From positions 9,471,501 through 9,535,500 of the forward strand of contig JAVTVX010000031.1 in assembly GCA_033439265.1 (NCBI GenBank): a stretch of 64,000 nt of DNA, written 5' to 3'. Under the pieces are notes generated by a model, which made no database searches, had not been told where the DNA came from, and saw only the letters and a program-made list of their open reading frames with translations. This DNA comes from Dillenia suffruticosa. Its lineage: Eukaryota; Streptophyta; Magnoliopsida; Dilleniales; Dilleniaceae. Each line of letters starts with the position of its first letter. Position 1 is the first letter of the stretch. Of this stretch, positions 1 through 10,509 are shown piece after piece. The translations under genes and the position numbers were made by a program.

Positions 1-2322
1 CCAGAGGAAATTGGAATCCGCTCATTACATATAGATCAATACTAGCTAAAATTAAATGAGCCGTCACTATGAGAACAACTAGATCTCCTTCTAGAACTGC
101 AGGATATTGCACCAGCTTGAATGGTGGCCTTCCAATAGCAAATGGCCTGATACTACAATAGGAGAGTTAAAACTAGAATGTTTAAACTAAGAGACTTAGT
201 TCTTTGAAAAGTGGAAGCTACGGGGCAGTCTCAATTGGGAGGCAAACCTGCATCGAACTGGGAAGGCCCTTATTAAGTCCTCTCGGTAGTCCGCCTCGGA
301 ACATATTGTCTCAATCACTTAAATGGCCTCATTGTGCCCCGAACATGGAATGCCAAGAACTTATGCATATGCTATCGGTAAGCTATATCACTTTCATTGG
401 TATTGATAATTGTTATCCTTTAATCTATTGGACCACAACATCATTAGTTTTGTATGTTATTGCCTATTTAATGCAATAACAAGCAGATTGTGCCCTTGCG
501 CTCGTGAGCTCCTAGTCACCAGCTCTCTTCTACATACCCAAACTCTTTTGGCTCCATGCCTCTAAACATGTCATCAATATGGAAAAGGATGTCGAACTGA
601 GCAAACATGGCCTACTCTCAATGAAATGCCATCAAATCTTCTCTCAGCGCAATGCCAACGAGTACCTTTGATGCAATGCCAACGAATTCTCTCTTGACAC
701 AACACCAATGAGTACCTTCAGCACAATGCTATCAAATCGGTGTAATGCTAACGAATACTCTTGGCGCAATGCAATCAAATCCTCTCTTGGCGCGAGCACT
801 CTTGGTGTCATGCCATCAAACTCCCTCTTGATGTTATGCCCATAAGCGGTCTCGGCATAACATGGTAAGGGTTCCTTACCCTCATTTTTTCGTCTTTGTG
901 TATCAACCAGGTTCGGCACCATCTCTCGTACTCTATTAGCTATGCACCGTGAAAGAGTTTTGCACTTTTACTCTCAATTCAATGCCTTACATCGATAATA
1001 GCAAGACACCATTCTAGCCTCTTGACACATAGAGGCCATTGTGCAAATTAAGCTTGGCTTTCGATACCTCAATTTGGGCATTTCAGAAAGGTTCTAACAC
1101 TCACTCTGAGTTACGAGATAGTTATTGATAACTCCATAAATGATTTCAATATGTTGCAAAAATTCAGCTATGATGAAATTCATATGAAAAATCAAGGAGT
1201 CAGACATCCAACTCTATTAGTGGAATATAATAATGAAAACATCAGGTATAAGAAAACAACATTTTTTTTGTTTATCTATAAATTCTTTATAGAGTAAATC
1301 AGGATTCATAAAAGTGGAAGCAGAAAGAACATAATGTTTACATATTAAGAGTATAGAAGTTGGGAGGTAGGAAATATATGGGGAACAAAATATATAGGTA
1401 GGAAGTTATGGAGAAAGAGAAGGTACTCATTTAGGTTCAATCTTTGTCATGAATCATAACCTTACAGAGCAGGTTCATTCTCCTAACTCCACCTTCATAT
1501 ATCTAGTTCTCGTATCCTCTTTACTCCCCTTAAGAGATGCCGGCACTAAGCTACCTATTGCACCTAGCGCTCGGCTATCTCCGTCAGACCTTACAAGGGA
1601 GAAACACCTCCGTCTTCCAATTTGAAATACAAAAGGAAGGGGAAACGTCTTCACCCATTGCTAGGTCCCTTGAGACCATCGATGTAGGCTACCACGGTAT
1701 TGGATTTCAAAATGTCATGATGAAATCTTGCATTGACAGTTTTCCGATTGATGGAACCTCATATTGATAGTGTTTACACCCTCTCCAAAATATCCCAATA
1801 ACGGCGGGATATAGAAAAACCACCATACAAAACCCCTCATTTTTGAATTTACCAATACTAAAGTATTACTATTATGAACAACTCGTTATGATCTCTATTT
1901 TCATGTACTTCATCACCTATGTATCAAAACTCAAGCCTGTAACCTTGTCTTATCCAATGAGCTGAAGAAATTCCACCCCTACTCTTTATTATTTATAGCA
2001 ATAGACAGTGCCTTGAATATGACTCCCAAGGAATAAAGCAGCATGCTTCGGAATTGAAATCGTCGGTTTCCCATTTAATGCCACTTACACACAACCGTCC
2101 CACTTCCGTATCTTTTCCGTTTTATCAACACATTACATTTCTAAGTTCTTTTTGCTTCGCAACTTTTTGAAACGACCAGATCCACCGTCTTTAATGCTCC
2201 ACCTTTGTGCCCATTCCACTTACTTGCAACTAATCATGTGGTTTCAAATTACTCAATACTTATCATCTTAACTCTAATTCTAATGTGATCTCTTCAAACT
2301 AGCATTAGGAGTGAGGGACAAA
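1..2322. other. Unassigned repeat-like DNA without recognisable genes
   Basis: I find no open frame that reads as a known protein on either strand; the short frames present are not supported by any motif. The stretch contains a degenerate tandem repeat (listed separately) and ends in a purine-rich run just before a possible LTR start at 2323. That arrangement would fit the non-coding internal region of an old LTR retrotransposon, but this is inference. Confidence 0.4.
626..860. repeat. Degenerate tandem repeat, unit about 24-26 bp
   Basis: About nine imperfect units start with ATGCC, ATGCT or ATGCA, followed by an AACGAA or ATCAAA core and a CTCTTGGCGCA-like end. Unit lengths vary and many substitutions separate the copies, so the array is old. 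Similar CTCTTGG and GAGTGCTCT words recur around 2415-2470, which hints that both belong to the same repeat family. Confidence 0.5.
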
Positions 2323-3168
2323 TGATGGAATGTGATCCAATAGCCTACTAACACATGACCGGAATCACCCGAGTCCATTAGATTATAAAGCCCATGAATA
2401 GTTGAATACACTCTTGGTCTCTTGGTTGAGTGCTCTTTCGATTGAGTGCTCTCTTGATAGAGTGTTCTAATTTATGCCTTTCGACCCTCTCGGTCTTACT
2501 CTCTTGAGAAGCGATCTACTCCCTGACCTCCCAGTCATCTTGGCCCTCAACCCTCAAGCCTCTTGTTTATCGCACTCCTTAGTAGATACGTTTCATTAAT
2601 ACAAAGTAATTCCATTATGCGATAAGTACAACTTGAGATCACTAGTAAGGAAGTAATTGTCTAACAAATTTAAACATTCCTTAATCGGATATGAACCTTC
2701 GGTCTCAGGCAAGTCTTTATCAATTAGAAAATAGATCTCGGTAGTCACTCCCAATAAAGTAAGAAATCTCTGTGACAACTTGAATTTTTCTTAACCAGTA
2801 AGGTTCTAAATCTCTTGTGACCTTTGACTACAGTCTTTGTAATCTTAAAAGATTCTCAATAATCTCTTTGTAACCTTCCATACAGGCATGTTATATATAT
2901 TAAGCACATGTAGCCAGCCAGGTATGTTCATGAACTCTATATTCTACACACAGAGAGTACATGGCTATCTTATGACTCTTTTAAGTTTGTTTCTTATTCA
3001 TTCATAGCCACTCTTTCTGACTTGAGTTTTGAAGCCTCCCTTGCCGGATCACCTTCTGGCGGTATTTGTAGGTCACATCACTCGCGAAGACCTAGAAAAC
3101 TCCTCAACACTAGTTTTACACTTGGGTCAGTGGAGTAGGTATCTGTAGAGCAAAACCCACTTCCATCA
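2323..3168. repeat. Possible LTR (TGATGG...CCATCA)
   Basis: The segment starts with TGATGG and ends with CCATCA, a 6 bp terminal inverted repeat of the TG...CA type. A purine-rich run resembling a polypurine tract lies directly before the start. The flanking 5 bp (gacaa and gaaac) do not match, so it is not a clean solo LTR. It could be the 3' LTR of a decayed element to the left, or a chance pairing of ends. Confidence 0.3.
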
Positions 3169-3184
3169 GAAACTATTACAAACT

Positions 3185-4925
3185 TCTAAAGATTTTGCCA
3201 TAGATCAACTCCTAAAACATATTCAAATTGAAAAGGAAACTTGTAATTGTGAAAATAAATATGTTTAGAGTTTGGAGATAAGATAAATCATGTTAAGTCT
3301 AGTATTGAGAAAGGAGGAAATAATGGAAAGAAGAGAAAATATGATAACATCTCTAATAATAGTTTTGCCAACAACAAGAAAAATAAGTCATATTTTTTTT
3401 TTTGTAAAAAGAAAGTCCACTTTAAAAGAGACCGCATATTTTATAAGAAATTAAAAATGAAGGAAAATGCTAGAAACAAGAAGACAAATGTTGTTGAAAT
3501 TCAATCTAGCACTACCGAAATTATTTTCATGATTGCTAAGTTAATATTAACATGATAATAGAATATAATATGACAACAATAGAAAAATCTTCCGACTGGT
3601 GATATGACTCTGGTGCAATTGTGCATGTTTGCAACAATAAAAATCTTTCTAAAGGCTACATAGTTGTAGCCAAGTATGAAAAGGTTCTTATGTGGAATCA
3701 TGAAACATCTAAAGTTCTTGGAAAAGGGACCATTGTACTGCAATTTACATATGGAAAGAAGTTGATTCTGACAAATGTTTTTCATGTTCGAGATGAAGAA
3801 AGATTTTGATTTCTACAAGTTTGTTGCTCAAGAAGGGCCTAAAGACTGTCATAGAGGTAGAAAGGATTATTATATCTAAAAATGGTGTATTTTGAACAAG
3901 ATTATTCATGTGATGGCATGTTCAAATTAAGTATTAATAAAATAGAAGTTTATGCTTATATTGTTGATTTTTTTTTTTGATTTGTGGCATGAACATTTAT
4001 CACTTGTTAATTTTAATACAATTAAATTCATATCTAAACACAGTTTGATCTCTTGTGCAAACAAAGAATCTCAATATCTGAAGTATGCATACAGCAAAAA
4101 TGACCAAAAAATCATTTCTAAAGAATGAGAGAACTTCAGAATTACTTAAATTTGTACATTCTAATATACATGAATTAAATGCTCATTTAACTAGAGGTGG
4201 AAATGAATACCCTATAACTTTCATTAATGACAATTTCAGTTCACTTATATTTATTTGATGAAAAAAAATGATCAAGCATTTGAAATATTTAAATGTTATA
4301 AAACTTTGGTGAAAAATAAATTGGAAACAAAATTAAAATTCTACGAAGTGATCATTGTTTAAATGTTATAAAACTTTGGTGAAAAATCAATTGGAAAAGA
4401 AAATTAAAATTCTACAAAGTAATCAGGGTAGCAAATATTTTTCTACTGAATTTTCTATCTTTTGTCAAGAAAATGGTTTATCAAACAAATACACCATATA
4501 CCCCACAACAAAATGGTTTGGCAGAAAGAAAAAAAAATAGAACATTAGTTCATATGCTAATTCCATGTAAATGCATGCCAAATTGCCAACATATTAATGG
4601 CTTGTCATGTGTATAATAGAATACCATCAAAGAAAACAAAAAATTCTCCATATGAGAATTTGAAAAGAAAGAAACCAAATTTGGGTTACTTAAGGGTATG
4701 AGATTACATTGCCTATTGTAGAGCTTTGATTTCTAAAAGGACAACATTGGGACCTAGAGCTCTTAAGAGTGTCTTTGTGGGATATATTAAAAATTCAAAA
4801 GTATATAGATTGTTAGATTTGAACTCTAATATGGTAATAAAGTCAATAGATGTTGAGTTCTTAGAAACTGTTTTTCTTAATAATAGGGGGCCAAGCGTAC
4901 CTAAGACTAATTTAGTAAATTAGCA
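3185..4925 (+). pseudogene. Ty1/copia gag-pol remnant (gag end, protease, integrase)
   Basis: Broken coding remnant of a copia retrotransposon. In order it shows: a worn gag zinc-knuckle region (about 3385-3450); an aspartic protease with the DSGA active site at 3606-3617 followed by VHVCN; the GAG-pre-integrase segment with LWHEHLSLVN (about 3985); integrase core pieces with RTSELL (about 4130) and YFSTEF (about 4435); and the integrase tail with GPRALKSVFVGY (about 4750). A TGA stop sits two codons before the protease aspartate, and further stops, frameshifts and a 70 bp internal duplication follow. Reverse transcriptase and RNase H are absent, and I see no LTR pair. Confidence 0.85.
4288..4428 (+). 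repeat. 70 bp tandem duplication inside the copia integrase remnant
   Basis: The segment from 4288 is repeated directly from 4358 with an offset of 70 bp. The copies differ by a few substitutions and one single-base length change. The duplication breaks the integrase frame and is unrelated to the normal protein, so it arose after the element had died or killed it. Confidence 0.8.
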
Positions 4926-5534
4926 CACATTATCAAATAAAACTAAATTTTAAATTGACAAACTAAATTATAATAAGATGTCCAATAATAAGAAAATAAT
5001 AGAAACATAAGTCCTAGTTGAATCATATATCAAAATTTACTATTTGATTACAAATATTCTTAGGGCGGACTACTTGATTAACCACAAGTAAAGCATAATA
5101 GAACATTGTCTAGAAAAAGAATCCAACACATAATCTCAGAAGATGAATCAAATATAAAAATTTTAGAGTTGTATTAGATGACACCAAATGGAAGGTGATT
5201 GGATAACCCCAAGTGGAAGGCGATAATAGGCATAAGAGATATCGAAAAATCATATTGTAATTTTTATTGTTATTCAGGTATCACAATCTTTTGATTTTTT
5301 GGATATATAATTTTCTACCACATTTTCAAATATGTTCTCACACTTTTTAAAAGTAATTTCAAAGCATTTATAGATTTTATAAAAAATATAACAATTAGAT
5401 TTTTATCGTGGATGATATTTGTTAATGTTGAATGTCATATCAGTTCTAACTCAGCACCTAGGTACCAAGTTATTACTCATTTTAAAATTCAAGGAGTCAA
5501 TTGTAATAAAATAAAATTTCAAAATTTAATAAAA
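4926..5534. other. AT-rich spacer between copia remnant and CACTA end
   Basis: No gene, RNA or repeat boundary recognised. The stretch is strongly AT-rich and ends at the AAA that flanks the putative CACTA terminus. Confidence 0.4.
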
Positions 5535-6215
5535 CACTAGAAAAAACATACCACTGCAATGTAGTTTTGCAATGGGAAAAAAGTCATTGCAGATTTGTAA
5601 TGCAAAATAAAAATCTATGATACCAAATCTCAACACATTGCTAAGCAATGGAAAACCAAAACTGTTGAAAAGTATGTTGCCATGTTTGTCACAACATCTT
5701 GTGTGGCATGGCGTAAGAACAAGATATATATCTTGTTACCACAAATGCCATTGTGAAATTTCCTGCCTTGTGGCCCTATGCCCGGCCATCACTAAAATCG
5801 TCGCAAGGCATCGTAAAATGAGGAATCAATTGGTATGAAGGGATAGTCGTAAATGTCATCATAAAAGTTGGAGCCATTTGTCAGAAGAGATTGGTCATTG
5901 CAAATACAATTGCAAAAAACATTACAAAGTTACAACATCTTGAAGTTTGTCACAATAGTTGTTGCTAAGTTCCCTCGTAGTTTCGTAGGTGAGATAATCA
6001 TCGCAAACGTCACCCTTTGATGTCACAAATTTGTGATACACATATGTCATCTCAGAGTTGCTCACTCATGCCATGCTTCAAATTAGAGATAGGGTGTTCT
6101 ATCATATCAGTTATGTATTTCTATGATGACATCCTTGGTGCCATAAATAGCATCTCTAAATTTTTATGTAAATAGAGCCACAGGGTGTGCATATTTCTTC
6201 TGCGATCTAATACTC
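5535..6215 (+). repeat. CACTA left terminus and subterminal region
   Basis: Starts with the CACTA pentanucleotide and an A run. It contains repeated short words such as ATTGCAA, TTGCAATG and TCGCAA in both orientations, as in subterminal transposase-binding regions of CACTA elements. It is cut at 6215 by the solo LTR; the 5 bp at 6211-6215 (tactc) nearly match the 5 bp beyond the LTR (tactt). Confidence 0.6.
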
Positions 6216-9200
6216 TGAAGAAATAGTAGTTAATAGCTTAGAGGGGTAAATAGGTTGTTTTTGCCATTTTTGACTTTTTGTTGGATTTTGAGTGAAGATT
6301 GAGGAGAGAGTATGAAAATCAATATATAGGATTTATAGTGGTTTCACATTTTCTTATATACGTCTACTTTCAGACTTCATCCAAAATTTCAAATCCACTA
6401 TTTTCTTTCAAAATAGTATAGACAACTAGCTTACTTAGGTACTAATCAGACCTTACAGTATTTCACTTGAACACTCTCCACTAGTTTTGTATAAGAACTA
6501 GCAAATTTAAATCTCTCGTGTTTCATTCAACACACTTTGAATGCCTAGACCGAAGGTGGTCTTTTACAAGATTAGGACATAAAATGAGAATACAAAATAA
6601 AACTTTAACTTGTTTTTGTTAAAATCAAAATAGAAAAATACAACATAAAGGAAATTATGCTCGTAGAAGATCTTGTTTAATTATGTTCAAAGATGTTTCA
6701 AAAAGTTGTTGATCTTCTCATGAAGGGCCATATTTATAAGATTGTTGAAGAGATAGCTATTGATTTCATTTAATATAGAAAAATAGCCATTGAGAGTAGT
6801 TGAAACTCATTTAATGTTGAAACAGCTTTTCTGAATAACTAATCGTTATTCACATCGAGTGAATTCCTTCTTCCTTCAGGTTAACTGATTTTTTGAATTC
6901 TGTATAGTCTAGGGCTAGTGCAAGTCGACTTCGTATTTGTGTTAGGTTGGCTTGTGTTGTATTTCGCTAGAATATTTTTGCCTTATTGCACATCAAAGTC
7001 GGCTTGTGCTCTCTTTAGGTCGAATATTACTCACCAGTACTTAAGTATTTTAATATTATGGTTTGTGCAAGTCAACTTGTGTTTCTTCAGGTCGAGTTGG
7101 ACATCATCTTGATTAAGTGTTTGTCATTGTGTTGCTTGTGCAAGTCGACTAGCATATGCTTCAGGTTGACTTGGGCTTGTTGGCACTTAAACATTTTTAC
7201 TTTATTGCTTGTGCATGTCAACAAGTTTTGATGTTAGGTTGACTTGAGTTGTATTTTGCTCAAGTATTTTCACTTTGCTACCTGCACGTCGACTTGTACT
7301 AGCTTCAGGTCGACTTGTGCTTGATGGTACTTAGGCATTTTTGCCTTACAGCTCATGTAGGTCGATTTAGTATTGCTTTCTAGTCAACTTGTGTTGGAGA
7401 GTGCTTAGGAATTCTTGTATTGTGGCTCATATAGGTCAACTTGGTACAACTTGATTTAGTTTATTTTTCATGGCTCATGCAAGTTGGCTTGCTATTGCTA
7501 GTAGTCAATTGGAGTGTTTTGTGAAGTTTATGCTATGTGTAGGTTGACCTGAATATAACTCAGGTTGACATAGGTCAGGTTGACTTGTGTTCAGTGGCCT
7601 TTGTGCTTTTCTCTGTGATGTACCTGTATATGCCGACTATGTAGAGTGCTTAGTGAGTCTCGAGCTTGAGCTCACTTAAGATTTTCTAAGTTCTCAATGT
7701 GTAAGTTGACTTGTGACTTGTGACTTGAGTAACTCGACTTGGACTTAAGCTTTTAAGTACTGTCACATGGCTTGTGGCTCATGGTTTGAGTCCTAGCTTG
7801 CTCATGACCTATGACTTATGAATCAACTTGATTTCTACAAATTTTTCTTAGTGTTTGTGTGGTAGATCGAATCATGACTATATCATGTCGAGTCTCTTAT
7901 GTTTTAGGTTGACTCATTTCTTTTTTAAGTTTTCTTCAATTTGACTTCTAATTTCCTCAAGTTGACTTGATATCGCTTCAAGTAAACATGATGTAGCCTT
8001 AAGTTGATTTGTTATTGCTTCAGGTTACAAGCAACTTAAAGTTTTTCATATTTGGATTGACCTGTGATCAGATTGACTTATTTTGTTTCAGGTTGACTTA
8101 TTTGATAAACTATACTATCTTGAGTTAAATGTGTCAACTTGTTCATTAGATAAGTCAACTTGCTCATCAGATTGTTCATCAAGTTGTCTTAAGTTCACCT
8201 CAGGTTAACCTGTCTCTGCATTTTCCTTGCCCAGTTCCTTGGTTCAACTTGCCTTGCTGTCTTGCTGGTTTGTATCACTTGAAATATGTTTCATCAGGTT
8301 GACTGTATTCCCATCAAGTTGACTCATACTTTTATCAAGTTAAATTGTTTTCTTGTTCGGTTGATTGCTCTCTCTGTATTTTTCAAAATTTTGACCGATA
8401 GGACTTCTTCAGGTGGGTTGAATATTCATTTTTTCAATAGGTCGACTCAAGTTCTTGAATAAGTCGACTTATCTCTGCATTTGTTTACTAGTCAACTTGT
8501 AGTTTACTTGAGTTGACTTGTTGACTTTTCTGTTTTCTTTTACAAGACTTTAAGCTATTTGAAACACTTTAAACACACTTGAAACATTGTTAAATAAATT
8601 ATAAAACGTTTAAAAATCAAAATGTGATTGGTCAACAATAAGAAAATATAGTGACCAAAATTCCAATGCTAAAAACATCCAAAGTGATCTAAAAGCAAGT
8701 GGGACAAATGCATAGGCAAAAACATTGTAGATCTATACACAAATACATGTAGAGGTCGACTTTTATTTGTATCGGGTCGACTTATGTTTAATAATACTTA
8801 AACTTTTCGTTATTCAAGCCATTTTGGTTAACTCCTTATAGTGTCAAGGTCGACTTGAACTTAGACTCATTTATTTACAGATTGTTTTCCAAGTTGAATT
8901 GATTCTTAAATGAGTCGACTTAACTAATATTCTGTTTTTGTTTAGAAGATGATTTATACTTAGCAAGTCGACTTGGTCCTAATATGAGTCAACTTATCTA
9001 ATTTTCTACTTTACTTAGAAGGCTAATTTACACTTAGAAAATTGACTTGATTAATGGGTGAGTCAACTTATTTAGGTTTGTAAATTAAGTACATAACTTT
9101 AATCATTCTTAGAGTTGTTCCAATTTCTTTCAAATTAATCTTTTATTAATCTATCATACTTTTGCGCATCATCTAAGCTAGTTTTACTTAGTTTTGCTAA

Positions 9201-9224
9201 TCATTAAAATATATTTTGCCAACA
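6216..9224 (-). repeat. Solo LTR of SIRE-type copia family (copy A)
   Basis: On the minus strand it begins near TGTTGGCAAAATAT and ends at TTTCTTCA. Near its low-coordinate end it has the GAGGGGTAAATAGG box, the complement of the CCTATTYACCCC element typical of SIRE/Maximus LTR ends. It is related along its length to the two LTRs at 20902-23175 and 35488-37826. Flanking 5 bp are tactc and tactt, four of five matching. No internal domain accompanies it, so it is best read as a solo LTR made by LTR-LTR recombination. It is packed with GTCGAC-type palindromes and their decayed forms. Confidence 0.7.
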
Positions 9225-9573
9225 TACTTTCTCTCTCTCCTTTCTAGTGCATTGAAGTTGGGAGAATTATATTTTACCGGTGAATGTAATGATAGTTTTT
9301 GTTGATGTATAAGGTTATTAAACCCTCTATTTTACTTATTTTTTAATTATTTTTATTCCCCTTTAATATAATATACTTTTGTTGTTGTAAATTCATAGGT
9401 ATTTGATTTTTAAGTTATGTTTAAGTTTGATTACTAATTTTAAATCAGTTAGAACTTGTGTTAAAGTACATCATTATTACGTTAACATTGCATTGACAAT
9501 TTAAATGTATTATATAATTAAATTATTTAATTGAATATGACTAATTATATATGCATTGTATATACACAAAAAA
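9225..9573. other. CACTA internal non-coding DNA upstream of the transposase remnant
   Basis: An AT-rich stretch between the solo LTR and the transposase start. No motif is recognised beyond its position, which would hold the promoter and leader of the transposase gene. Confidence 0.4.
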
Positions 9574-10504
9574 ATGGAACAAAGTAGGAGTTTGATGTAC
9601 AATAAGAACTTACCTCGCGTTGAGGAGTTGCAGTTGAATTTGTTGTTGGAGTGCAAGAATTTTTATAGTTTGTAATCAATCAACTTAAGTTCATGGATGG
9701 GGATGCTATTGAGTGTCCATGTAAAAAGTGTTCAAACACCAAATTTCTAGATATAGAAATTGTTACTTGACACCTTTACTACAAAGGCTTTACAATGCAT
9801 TGCCACAATTGGCTATCTCATAGGGAACTAATGTGGTCGTGTGAAGAAGGAGATGGGGAGTTTGATATGCAAAGGGAGCAGTGTTCCCTAATTACGACTA
9901 GCTAAACTCTACTAAAGAATGGTTTCTGATGTTGCTACTAATCAATTGGTTTCTCCATGGGACCATACAAATTCACCGCGGCACAAAACACCAAACAATT
10001 TACTTCCTACATTTGACGATTGATGAGCTAGACCATATGGGCGAAGGTAGCAACTACAAATGGGAGTCACATCTTGCCAATCAGTTCATGGGCATGTTGC
10101 ATGCTATTGAAAAGCTTTTGTATAAAGGTTGTGAGAATCATATTGTGTTATTAGTTATGACTACAGTTGTCAAATCTTAAAGGTGAGTACAACTACACAG
10201 AGATAGGTTTTAACACAATGACAAAACTCTGGGGTAAGACCCTACCGCAAATCTATTATTTACATCTAGTTATTACAGTGCCAAGAAGTTGGTTCGAGAG
10301 TTGGATGTTCTTGTTGAATGGTTAGACTTATGCAAGGAAAGTTGTATATTGTTTTGGAGGAATGATGCTGCGTTGCAAGGTTAAAAGTTTTGTGGTGCAA
10401 TGAGGAACAAGCATGAGGAGAAGAAAACACCATTCAAAGAGATGTTTTATCTCCCATTGACTTCAAGATTACTGTAACATTATTAATAAAAAATTATTGT
10501 AGAG
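9574..10504 (+). pseudogene. CACTA TNP2 transposase, N-terminal part
   Basis: The start ATG at 9574 precedes a worn transposase-associated domain: the segment around 9695-9810 reads CPCKKCSN, then HLYYKGF and HNWLSH, the pattern of the plant Transpos_assoc family. Further on come LYKGCENH (about 10120), AKKLVREL (about 10280) and CILFWRNDAAL (about 10340), which fit the region before the TNP2 catalytic domain. Several stops and frame changes interrupt it. The gene is cut at 10504 by a gypsy element and resumes at 18689. In life the protein would bind CACTA ends and cut them. Confidence 0.8.
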
Positions 10505-10509
10505 CACAT

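Noticed and set aside
1537-1767. 76-codon open frame as a small gene
   Set aside because: No motif, no splice or promoter context, and it lies in repeat-like DNA.
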